From assembly GCA_022579005.1 (NCBI GenBank), contig MU401537.1, positions 137,656 through 155,443 on the forward strand: a stretch of 17,788 nt of DNA, given 5' to 3'. The notes below the pieces were generated by a model. The model was not told where the DNA came from, ran no database searches, and was given only the letters and a program-made list of their open reading frames with translations. How positions within the stretch are numbered: position 1 is the first letter of the stretch; each line of letters begins with the position of its first letter. The stretch is from Poronia punctata (lineage: Eukaryota; Ascomycota; Sordariomycetes; Xylariales; Xylariaceae). The translations under genes and the position numbers were made by a program. Of the stretch, positions 1-9,468 are shown piece after piece.

Positions 1-2
1 CC

Positions 3-59
<57 letters not shown>

Positions 60-82
60 CCCGCGGCCCCCCCCCCCCCCCC
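1..82. repeat. Poly-C tract at the window edge
   Basis: Almost pure C, broken by one A at position 3 and a short G/C island at 58-66. It does not carry the CCCTAA/TTAGGG telomere unit of filamentous fungi. A homopolymer this long exactly at the sequence edge is more likely a contig-end or base-calling artefact than biology. Confidence 0.85.
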
Positions 83-2049
83 ACCAACAAATATTCACAA
101 TATAACTTCACAGCCAGCTAGGTTCTGGCCATCTTTGATATCATCATGACTAGTTCTAAGGGGGTAGGTAATAAGACGTGAACAAACACCTACCTACTCT
201 GGAGAAATGCAGGCCAAACATGTCTATTCCTTCTCGACAGTTTAAAGGCCAACTTGGTAAACTTCGTTTCCTAGCATTATTATTGCCCCCACGGCATCGC
301 GTGTTAGGAGTAGAAGAAGAAGAAGAAGACATTTTACGAACCAGTTTAGATACCAAGGAGTCAGGACATACACGATGGACTAGGTACTAGCTTCCCATTC
401 CAGTTCTTATACAGAAGAACTATCTACCTGGTTCTAAATTGTAGCTTAGGTACTTTATATAATACGAAGGGCAGTGGCAGATACCAAGATCTAGTTGTCC
501 TAGTCTCTCTCTTTCCTAAAGTATAACAGCGACCCTTTGTTAAATAGATCTCCTGCCGGACGAGGAGATAGGAGGTAGATAAGGCATGTATTGTAGAGTT
601 GTAGAAAGCAAGGGTTATCTAAACAACAACAGTTTGACATTACCTTCTACGGTTCCGCAGGTAAGCTCGTTTATTAGGAGAATAATCAACCAACCCAACC
701 ACCTTACCCCCGATGACGAACTCCCATACTTCATGGCGAAATAGCCCTCATGTACTAAAGGCCGGCCACATTATAAAGTTGTAGGTATCTTGTAACGCCC
801 GTTTCTAATGACATATGACATATATTGATTCATTCGTGTTTTCCTTTATCCCCCCCTTTCCCCTAATCATTCTAACCCACAGCACAAAAATGCAAAAAAG
901 AAAGAATCATCGACTGTTTTTGCTTGATTGACAAAAGATTTCGATACCTACCACACGCGCAGGGAGGCAAACTATAACCTATGTACAAGTCATAAAAAAA
1001 CAAGGCGCAGTTTTGATACCCCTTACCCCCTAACCTACCTATAAAAAAGAAAACTAATCTAAAGATATATAAAGATATATATGTTTTATATAATAAAACA
1101 ACTTCCTTGCCTTCTAAACATAATACATAGCCAGACAAAACAATATACAAAAGAAGTAAAAAAAGACTTAAGCTGCAAAATTTTACAAATAAAAAAAATG
1201 GACAGAGTAGAAAACCTAAGAACTCCCCCGTTGGCTATATTATAGGTTAATAGGTACAAGTACCTGCCGATATATTACAATCCCTAGCAGGACTGCCTAA
1301 CCTAACCTAACCTAACATCATCACATGTATCCTAGTTTCACAGTTTACCATACCTCCTCCTCTCCTTAACCCTCTTCACGTTAAACAAAACAAGATAGGA
1401 TGTTATGCTGTGCGTCGTTAAATAAGCGAAGGACGGACGGTTAAAACGTCACACACACAGGCGGATGGTGTAACTCTCCAACTAAAATTCTTGTAATGTA
1501 CGAGGTGCCAGCTTCTTGGTTCGTAGGGCACCGCACGGCTGGCTAGATCGTAAAACAAGTAGATACCGGTAAAATAAAATAAATCCTCGGTTTACCCTAT
1601 CTAGTCAGTCAGTTACTTGTGTTCCCAAGGTTATCCGCATGTGATTCGCATATTTACGTCTGACTGAATGATAGATAGGAGGTACCCTGTACTATTCAGA
1701 CACAACCAAGACTACAAGTAAAGCACGCACTCCCAATAGAAGCGGCGTATATTTCTAGGTTGAACCTTAAAGATAGATAGATAGCATAGCATAGCACATC
1801 ACGGGGTACTTTCTCTAATACTATACACTTGGATACTTTATCGTATGTGTCATGATTGGTTTATTTTTACACACTATAAAGAACCTCATTAACCACCGCT
1901 ACCCGTACCAAGCCCAAATATCAAAAAAGGTAAAAAAACAGGCCATCCGGTTTCCTCGAGGGACATAAAACACAACCGCTACACAAGATAAAATTCGAAA
2001 AGCAGAAAAGCAAAAGGAGGGATGCCAATAAAGGAGAGAGTAGCAACAA
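83..2049. other. Gene-free AT-rich region downstream of the Lon gene
   Basis: No open frame here reads like a conserved protein; the longest are low-complexity frames in AT-rich sequence. It holds simple repeats: a GAA run near 311-330, a pentamer array at 1296-1316, GATA/GCATA runs near 1771-1797, and AT-rich stretches such as 1066-1095. The part next to 2049 must contain the 3' end of the Lon transcript, but I cannot place the polyadenylation site. I see no tRNA or 5S rRNA signature. Confidence 0.6.
1296..1316. repeat. CCTAA pentamer repeat, four units
   Basis: Four tandem CCTAA units plus one extra C. The unit is five bases, so this is not a canonical CCCTAA telomere array, although it resembles one. 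Confidence 0.8.
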
Positions 2050-4996
2050 TTATAGACGAGCTTGGGCAGGAGGAAGATTGGCTTCATTGGGCCATTCCGC
2101 CTCAGGCCAGACATGACGTATCGCCTCCCATATATGACTACAATAAGTAAAAAAAAAAAAAGTTAGCGGAATGGAATAAAGGACAGCGGAGAATATATAA
2201 AACTAGACATACCTGACGTAAATAATCTTGAGGCCTTCCTTTACCTCAGCAGGCACCTCACGCGCATCCTTTTCATTCTGTGCCGGGAGGAGCACTGTCT
2301 TGACGCCTGCTCGGTAAGCCCCTATGAGTTTCTCCTTGATGCCCCCAACCCTCTTTACGTGACCGGAAAGCTGGAATTCGCCCTGTCACAAATGTTAGCG
2401 TCGTGCCGGCAAACTGTCTAAGACACGTTTGACAACTTACCGTCATGGCCATGGTGGGTGGCACAGGTCGACCGGAGAGAAGGGAAATGAGGGCAATGGC
2501 CTGAGCCATGCCGCTCGAAGGTCCGTCTTTGGGCACCGCACCCGAGGGGCAGTGTACGTGTAGGCTGCGGTTCTTCATGATGTTCTCGGTGGGTTCTCGC
2601 GTCAGACCCAATTCATACGCGTGGTTCCGTACCCAGCTCCTTGCAACCTTGACACTCTCCATGAGCACTTTGCCCAGGTTACCTGTGAGTTCCACGCTCC
2701 CGTCACCCGGCATATCAAGCACCTCGATGAAGAGAATGCCGCCGTTACCACCGGAGCTGTAGGCCACCAGACCTGTGACGATGCCAGGCTGACTGGTCTT
2801 CTCGGCGATTTCATCCTCAAACCTCTCGATACCCAAGATGGTCTCGAGGTCTTCGACCGTGAGTTCCGCCCGATATGTCTCAGGCTGTCCTCGGTCGTTC
2901 GCTTCTACAAACTCGACGGCTTTTGCGCGACACACGGAGCCGATCTCACGTTCCAAGTTACGGACCCCTGACTCACGCGTGTACGACTCGATGATCTTGG
3001 ACACCACCTCGTCACTGAACCTGACCTGATGCTCTTCAAGCCCATTGACTCGTATCTGTTTGGGAACCAGATGGCGAAGCGCGATGTGACGCTTCTCAAG
3101 GGTCGTGTATCCCGAAAACTCTAGGACTTCCATACGATCCAATAGCGGACCAGGGATCGTATCCAGACTATTGGCCGTGGCAATGAAGAGGACCTTGCTG
3201 AGGTCGATTGGTGTATTTACGTAGTGATCGTTGAACGCGTGGTTTTGCTCAGGGTCGAGGACCTCGAGCATGGCAGCCGACGGGTCGCCGTTGTGGTTCG
3301 CCATGCCGAGCTTATCAATTTCGTCCAGTAAGAAGACCGGGTTGGCAACACCCACTTTCCTCAGACCCTGTACAATCAAGCCAGGCATGGCGGCCACATA
3401 TGTCCTGCGATGACCTCGAATTTCCGCCTCGTCTCGGACACCTCCCAACGAGATGCGGTGGAACTTGCGGCCTAGAGCTGTAGCTATCGACCGGGCAATG
3501 CTTGTCTTGCCCACACCGGGAGGACCGACGAGTAACAAGATGGGTGCCTTCTCTGCCCTGTGCTTGCTCCGGAGCATCTGAACCTTGAGGCCACTGGCTT
3601 TGATCTTTTCTTCCAGCTCAGGGTCGAGGGATGTCATGTCCGTCTCGGCCGGCTTGCTCGCTTCCAGGTCGGCTGTTTCTTGTTCGGCCTCTTTCACCTG
3701 TCGATCAACAGCTTCGTTGGCAGACTGCATCAGCCTGACAATGGTAAGGTAGGAGAGTAGTCGCTTCTTGACCTTCTCTATGCCGTAGTGATCATTATCA
3801 AGCTGCTTCCTCGCTGCCTCCAAGGTGCCAACTCCGATGGGATCGTCGGTAACGATGGACCAAGGGATCTCGGCCAACGTCTCTAGATATGTCCTGACAA
3901 CTTGGTACTCGGCCTGCGCGGGCATCATCTGTTTAAGGCGTTTGATTTCTCGTTCAGCTACCTTGGCAGCATCGGGCGACAGCTTTGCATCCTCTAGTTT
4001 CTTTTCTAGTTCTTGCAATTCATCGGCGTCGTTTTGGTCGGGCTGTCCACCTCCGGGCATGCCGTTGAAATTGAAACCCGCGGGCGGCCCACCGAGACCG
4101 GGCACCTGTATCTTCTTGATATTCCGCTTGTTCATCTTTTCCATGTCCTCCTGGTCTATGTGTATCGGGATTTTCGTGCTCGTCACTGTGGTGATCCGGA
4201 TGTTGCCCTTGATATCGTCCACCTGCCGCTCCATCAACTCGATCACCTTCCGCATCCGTTGCATCGTATCGACGGCAGCCAGCACCTGAAGCTTATCTTC
4301 GTAAGAAGCCTCGACAACATTCATCATGAAATCCGCCAGGGATCCGCCCTCTGATGGTTGTTTCCTGGCGATGAACTGCTCCAGTCGTCGCGAGAGGAGC
4401 GGATTCAGGCCGGCTGTGCCGCTGGACAAGAGGAAGGCCGACACCCGAAGGTATGACACGAGCTCCCGCGAGAGGCGTTTGAGCGTCCCAAAGACCTCCT
4501 GGTATTCCTCGCTATTGATTTCGCGGCCGATGACATCGGGATGAGAGTTGACTTTGGCTTCGAAGAAAGGTTGGTCCTGCACCACCTTTTCAACAGAGAC
4601 ACGCGATATTCCCTGAACTAGTATAATGAACTCGGCACCATTTTGGCCCTGGATGCCGGTAATCTTGGCAGTAACGCCATAACCATATAGGCGCTCCTTT
4701 CGCAAGTTTTTATTATCGGCTTCTAGCAACTCGTTGTACTTGTCGGGATCCTTCTCCAAGAGCAATTGACCGCGCCGACTTAGCAAGGGAGAGCTTAGGG
4801 GGACGCAGATGACGGGGATTTGATCAACCCGTCTAGAACTCTTGGAGGCGCGCGTGTAGACGTTTGAAATGAGTGCTGGTATGTCGGATCGACTTGGAGG
4901 GACTGGAATGCGCAGGACGGAGCCTGGGAAGAGTACGGTGCCCTTAGCTAAGGGTACGACTGGGGCGATGGCCGATTGTGACGGTGGTGGCGCCAT
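2050..4996 (-). CDS. LON2: Peroxisomal Lon protease (LonP2/Pln type), ATP-dependent serine protease
   Basis: ATP-dependent protease that degrades misfolded or oxidised proteins in the peroxisomal matrix. Exons are 4996-2441, 2382-2213 and 2137-2050; introns are 2440-2383 (gtaagt...cag) and 2212-2138 (gtatgt...tag). The sum is 938 codons including the stop, so 937 aa, about the length of known fungal peroxisomal Lons. The N-terminal substrate-binding domain spans about residues 10-270, with a G/P-rich stretch at 299-320. The AAA+ module has Walker A GPPGVGKT (491-498), Walker B VFLLDEID (554-561), an Asn in IATANS near 609, and an Arg in the GVRNLER motif near 679. An acidic insertion at about 425-480 precedes Walker A. 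The protease domain has catalytic Ser827 in DGPSSG and Lys870 in GGIKEK, 43 residues apart as in E. coli Lon. Reading through both introns gives the C-terminus ARL, a PTS1 signal. The start at MAPPPS fits family N-termini; residues 15-31 are the conserved [17 protein letters not shown]. The mitochondrial Lon is excluded by the lack of a presequence and by the PTS1. Confidence 0.95.
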
Positions 4997-5564
4997 CTGG
5001 GTAGGTGTGCAGATATCGTATTTGTTTGTCTCGTTCTACTTTATGTATTGTACACTTCGCGTCGATCTCGCTTCGAGCGGTCGTCGACGTGGGCAGGGCG
5101 AATCGAAAGAAAAAAATAGTGGTAGAAAAGGGAATTTCAAAAAGGATATTACAACTGGGACTAATGTCTATAAATGCAAATAACAGAGCTGAGCTGAGTG
5201 ACGGTAAATTGTCGTTGTCGGGCCAAGATTGATATTGTACGAAGTGTTTGGAGCTGGATTGACGAGCTTGGTCGTTATGACCTTGTTTCCAAGGCAAGGG
5301 TTGGTACCGCCTGGTTATCGGAGCGGTAGTGGCACAACTACTTACCGAGGCTTGATTACGACATCGGGGCGATTCTCCAGAATTCCGTGGAGAACATCGA
5401 CAACGAAAGCCGGTTGACAGCACACGTGATTGTCCTCAATCCGACTATTCTTCTATTTCTCAAGAATCCAGACTTTGTAGCCTGATAGAATGCGTTAGAT
5501 AACTTTGTAGAAACAGTCGCCAAGTGTGGTCTCTGATGTTCTGGCCGAATTTGAAAATGTCACG

Positions 5565-5960
5565 ATATCAAGTACCTACATCCGATTACCTACAATGTAG
5601 ACCAGGGATGCGACAATATCGACGACAGGTAGCCACTTTCTCTATCAGAGACTCAGACAGACTTGCCGATTATCTCTGTAGGTATCTTGAAAGGAAACCG
5701 ATATCCTTTGATTACAAGTAGGTAATCAGGGCCAGGCAGCCAGGTACTGGTTATTTCACCTACACCATAATTGCCATAAATAGGTACTTTGATACGTAGA
5801 TACGTGTAATACCTACATAGTAGGTAGTATATTTTGTAGTTTAGTCCTTTCCCTTGGCGGTTCTTACAAACTCGTACACACCACGTTGTCAGATCTGGCA
5901 TATTGAAGCGATACCTACCTACATAACTAATGCATATAGGTAAAGTAGGTAGGAATATCT
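5565..5960. repeat. Cluster of dispersed TAGGTA/TACCTA words
   Basis: Around a dozen occurrences of the hexamer TAGGTA or its complement lie in about 400 bases, several as doubled forms such as ACCTACCTAC and GTAGGTAG. They are irregularly spaced, not a strict tandem array. The same word is common in other intergenic parts of the window and rare in the exons. Confidence 0.65.
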
Positions 5961-6241
5961 GATGTCACAGTCGTATGGCCAGATGTTCTTTACCAAGAAA
6001 GCAATGCGACGTGGTTGCTACTCTTGATAGAGTTGCAGGCTGTCACATGTACTTACCTTGTTAGCCACTATCCAATGCCTAGCAAGCCTAGAACTACCTA
6101 GTCCCCCAGGTTTAGCGGAGTGCAGGTCTGACATGCACACCCCTCTCGACAGCCTAAAAGTTAGCTAGCCCCTCAATGCGGAAATCAATTAAGGTCAAGG
6201 TAAAAAAGCCCAAAGGCTAGACTAAAGTCGCGTCTTCCATC

Positions 6242-6247
6242 ACGCGT
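6242..6247. promoter_or_regulatory. Candidate MluI cell-cycle box (ACGCGT) upstream of RPA2
   Basis: ACGCGT lies about 105 bp upstream of the RPA2 start, with a related TCGCGTC at 6228-6234. In yeasts ACGCGT is the MBF site in promoters of DNA replication genes. The hexamer also occurs by chance in exons here (for example near 2618, 2975, 3235 and 7005), so position and gene identity are the only support. Confidence 0.4.
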
Positions 6248-6351
6248 TTCTACCTATTGTCAAAATCAAAGTTCACCACACATACCACACATACATCATC
6301 ACACGACTTTTGTCCCCTCTATACACCCCACTAAAATACTATAATACAAAG

Positions 6352-7317
6352 ATGAGCGGTTCGTGTAAAGACCTTACACTTCCCTAAAGATTAAAACTAA
6401 CGAGTACCCCGGACATCTTACAGCATACGGTGGTGGATATACATCCACGTCTTACGGCGGCGCGGGGGGTGGTGGTGGTGGTGGTGAAGATGGCGGAGGA
6501 TTCATGTGGGGATCTCAAGGCGGGAGTCAATCCGGTGTAAAGGTGAACAAACAAACAAACCAACAAACAAACCTTTCCCCGACCCATCTAACTCTTTTTC
6601 TTCCCTTCTTAGCCGATAAACGACGAATCCCTACGCCCCGTAACAATCAAACAAATAATCGACGCCGAGCCCGCCTACGCCGGGGACGCCTCGTTCCGAA
6701 TCGACGGCCTAGACGTGAAGCAGGTGACGATAGTAGGCATGGTACGAGCCATCAACCCGCAAACGACAAACATAACCTACAAGATCGACGACGGCACGGG
6801 GGTCATCGAGGTGAAGCAATGGCTGGACGCCGACAAGGGCGAGTCGGACCCGGCTTTCAAGGAAGAGGATTACGTCCGCGTCTGGGGCCGGCTCAAGTCC
6901 TTCAGTAATAAGAGACATATCGGTGCGCATGTCATCAAGCCCGTGAGGGATTTCAACGAGGTGAATTATCATCTGCTCGAGGCTACGTATGTCCATCTTT
7001 ACTTTACGCGTGGTGGGGTGCCTGGTGGTGCGGCGGCGGGTGGTATGGGGGCAGGAGGAGGAGGAGGAGATGGGGGGGATAGTATGTTTGTTGATGGTGG
7101 AAATGGTAGCTATAATAGCTATACGGCAAAGGCGAAGAGGATGTATGATTATCTGCGCAAGTCGGGCGCTTCGACTGAGGGTGTTAATATCCATGTTATT
7201 GCGCGGGAGTCGGGCATGACGGTTCAGGAGGTCATGGGCGCTGCCGAGGAGTTGTTGGGTTACGGAACCATTTATTCGACGATCGATGACGAGACTTTCG
7301 GTATCTTGGAGGGATGA
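6352..7317 (+). CDS. RPA2: Replication protein A 32 kDa subunit (RPA2/RFA2)
   Basis: Middle subunit of the heterotrimeric single-stranded DNA-binding complex used in nuclear replication, repair and recombination. Proposed exons are 6352-6364, 6424-6542 and 6613-7317, giving 278 aa, a usual length. Intron 1 (6365-6423) carries CTAAC and ends ttacag; intron 2 (6543-6612) runs gtgaac to cttag and also has CTAAC. The N-terminus is Gly/Ser/Tyr-rich with a GGT microsatellite near 6465-6485, matching the phosphorylatable tail of the family. The OB fold starts near residue 79 (VKQVTIVGMVRAI) and includes YKIDDGTGVIEVKQW and YVRVWGRLKSF. A Gly-rich linker near 185-205 leads to the C-terminal winged helix (YDYLRK to FGILEG). 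The first donor is uncertain: gtaaag after 13 nt and gttcgt after 7 nt both keep phase 1, changing only the residues after MS. Confidence 0.93.
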
Positions 7318-8366
7318 AAAGGTCCGATCTCATGACATGGAGAGATGAAAAGCAGACACGAAATTTTGTGTGCAGAGTATCATAGGCCGGCCCGGGCCAC
7401 GACGAATGGGATATCATGCTACGAATTGCAATGGTGGCGTTGGCTCTTGTATTTACGGTATTACTTTTGTTCTTTCTCAGGGAATCATAGCAGCGCCATA
7501 TGGTTAGGCGTAAAACAACAAGGCATAGAGATCATGAAAATGATGAATGCGCACGCCCTCATGACGTATTTGCGAGAAATGCATAAAACGTGGTTAAAAA
7601 AATAGTCAGGATCATGCTAAGACTGAACCAGCGACTTCTCGAAAGAGCGCAACATGCTAATGCTAATGCTAATGCTCAGTGATGCCTCGTCAAAAGCTAA
7701 ACATTAATGTGTTGAAACAATGATGTCTACAGTCTTAAATCTTGGTGTTAGTCCTCAAAAGTGCAAGTGTTGAAACATGACGGAAGTGGATGAATCGAAC
7801 ACCCTGTGTGGTAAAGTGAGCGAGTAGCCAACGACGGAATACCATGCGTAAGCGAAGCCAGAGAAAAGAAGGCAACATAAACTCAAGAAGTATAATCAAA
7901 AGAATGGAAGAATGAGAAGAGAGAAAGAAAAACGAGAGGAACTAGTCTAGTCAAGAGTGTGAACCAGACCTCTCGTATGTCCTACCAAGTCTGGATCATG
8001 TTTTCGGTTCATTCATCATCATAACTATCATCAGCAGCTTGAACGCGGGGAATGCGCATGCGAATGCGGATGCGAGAGGACGGCTAGAAAGAGGCACGCA
8101 CTCCCGATTACGATACGAAGACACGAAGACACAAAACAAAATCCTGGCAGGGTTTGGACGAGGCAGGGGGGGGGGGTTGTTGCAAAAAGACGCAGGAAGA
8201 GGGATAAAAAGGGGGGCAAGGGCACGTCCTGACTGTCATGTCAGTGTCATCAAGCACCAGAAAAACATCAACAGCATAAGTTCTCTCCCTTCTTCCCTAC
8301 ATCCTTTCCCCGCCCACCTTCTTCAACCCCCGGCCCACCCTCACCAATCACCAATCACCAATCACG
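7318..8366. other. Convergent 3' spacer between RPA2 and the GNAT gene
   Basis: The RPA2 (plus) and GNAT (minus) transcripts both end into this region of about 1.05 kb. I see no conserved coding frame. It holds small repeats: TAATGC units at about 7653-7676, a G run near 8167-8176, and the tandem heptamer at 8341-8365. A T-arm-like stretch near 7785-7805 was examined and rejected as a tRNA. No terminator can be placed with confidence. Confidence 0.6.
8341..8365. repeat. Tandem heptamer TCACCAA, three units, next to the GNAT stop codon
   Basis: Three perfect copies of TCACCAA plus TCAC, ending two bases before the stop codon of the minus-strand GNAT gene, so within its 3' UTR. Each unit junction contains CCAAT. 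Probably a small slippage repeat. Confidence 0.85.
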
Positions 8367-9468
8367 TTACAGGGCTCTGTGGGAGAAACCACTGTGAAGC
8401 TTGATGGGGATCGAGTGAGCCAGAGTCAACTTGCGGGGCTCGCGCACCATGATGGTAAGGCGCACGGGAGCGGCTCCTGAATGGGAGTTAACTGCGAGAT
8501 CAGCGCCCAGGTAGATGTCGCGCTTGATTTCAAAGCCGAACTTCTTGTAATAAGCGTTATTTTTCACCGAACTCGACTCGAGGTACATGGCGCGACCTTC
8601 GGCGTCAGCCTGCGATGTCATCGTTAGACTGTGACTGCTGCCATCGTTTCCTCGCTCGTTCAAATATGGAGATGCTAGCGATGGGATGAACTAGGCATCA
8701 TAGATGAAACCCGGATAGGCAGATCCATGGGAAGATTGCGTGGAAAGAGAGAAAAGAAAAGAGAAAAAAACGCACCTTGGCTGCCATATGCTCAATCAGC
8801 TTCCTACCGTAACCACGGCGTTGGCCGCTGGGTTTGGTACCTAGGTAGACCAGGTAGTAGCAGTCGTCATCTCTATCCCCCATGACTTCGTGCTTGGTGT
8901 TGTGAAGTACGGGCAGCAGCTCGTTGTAGTAGCGTCTCCGTCCCTCAGCCGACAGTTGATAGTAGAGTCTCCACATACCACTTCTCAGGATAGTCAGCCA
9001 GTCATCAGAATCCTGGCCGGGAGGCATCCTGGACACAAGGTATCGGCGTTAGCTAGATCGTTCTTTCGTTCTAAATGTTCATCATTATGCTCCCCCCCTT
9101 AAAGCGGACAGAGAACGACACACGAGGTCACGAAAAAGGGGATGAAACAAAAAGTCAACTAACCAGAGAGCTACTGCCTCGTAATCAGGCCCGATGGTCG
9201 TCACGACACCCTTATAGCAATGGGCAGCCACAATGTAATTGAAGATGTCGACATGGAGTCTCCACTTGGTCTCCTCGCCACCCTTGCCATCTTCGGCATC
9301 GAGGAGGTACTGTGCCAGCTCGTCAGTAGCAAAGGCCTGCGCCAGCGATAGCGCGGCTTCCTTGCACTCTGAGATGCCGATAGTCCGGACCTGGTCCTCC
9401 CATTTCTCGGGAACAAGCGATCTCTTCTTTGTCTCAACGAGGGTGACGCTACTGCTTACGTGCTCCAT
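8367..9468 (-). CDS. GNAT-family N-acetyltransferase, substrate unknown
   Basis: Predicted acetyl-CoA-dependent acetyltransferase of a family widespread in filamentous fungi; the acceptor is not known. Exons are 9468-9164, 9028-8776 and 8609-8367; introns are 9163-9029 (gttagt...ccag) and 8775-8610 (gtgcgt...gcag). They join in phases 2 and 0 to give 266 aa. Splicing restores the conserved ALWMPPGQDSDDWL segment (residues 100-113) across the first junction and HMAAKADAEGR across the second. The acetyl-CoA motif A is YYLVYLG followed by QRRGYG (171-176), the Q/RxxGxG pyrophosphate-binding signature. Motif B follows as MYLESSSVKNNAYYKKFGFE. There is no signal peptide or membrane segment, so the enzyme is probably soluble. 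The tail after IMVREPRK (about 20 residues) is less familiar. The start at MEHVSSS is the first ATG of this exon. A toxin- or antibiotic-inactivating role is possible for such proteins but is not shown here. Confidence 0.88.

Larger units (their letters stand above)
4997..6351. promoter_or_regulatory. Divergent intergenic region between Lon (minus) and RPA2 (plus)
   Basis: About 1.35 kb that must hold both promoters. On the minus strand a strong donor (gtaagt, from 5345) and an acceptor (ccag, ending 5254) could define a 92 nt intron in the Lon 5' leader; this is inferred from splice signals alone. A CCTCGG word, the core bound by Far-type fatty-acid regulators in Aspergillus, lies at 5345-5350 on the minus strand. 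Near RPA2, ACGCGT (6242-6247) and TCGCGTC (6228-6234) resemble MluI cell-cycle boxes. The stretch 5560-5960 is crowded with TAGGTA/TACCTA words. Frames in 5198-5485 look somewhat protein-like but are not supported as a gene. Confidence 0.6.

Noticed and set aside
1..1316. Left end as a telomere or subtelomere
   Set aside because: The poly-C and the CCTAA pentamer do not match the TTAGGG telomere unit, and no subtelomeric gene family is present.
3825..4354. Long plus-strand frames inside the Lon gene
   Set aside because: Shadows of the conserved Lon coding sequence on the minus strand.
4944..5423. 159-codon minus-strand frame upstream of and overlapping the Lon start
   Set aside because: Starts with GTG, has low-complexity composition and overlaps the Lon N-terminus in another frame; better explained as Lon leader sequence.
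6709..7194. 161-codon minus-strand frame across RPA2
   Set aside because: Antisense shadow of the conserved RPA2 OB-fold exon.
7345..7605. 86-codon plus-strand frame after RPA2
   Set aside because: Lies in the RPA2 3' flank, shows no conserved motif and has AT-rich composition.
7765..7810. Possible minus-strand tRNA: a T-arm-like 5-bp stem around TTCGATT
   Set aside because: No matching acceptor stem, A box or anticodon arm upstream on the minus strand.
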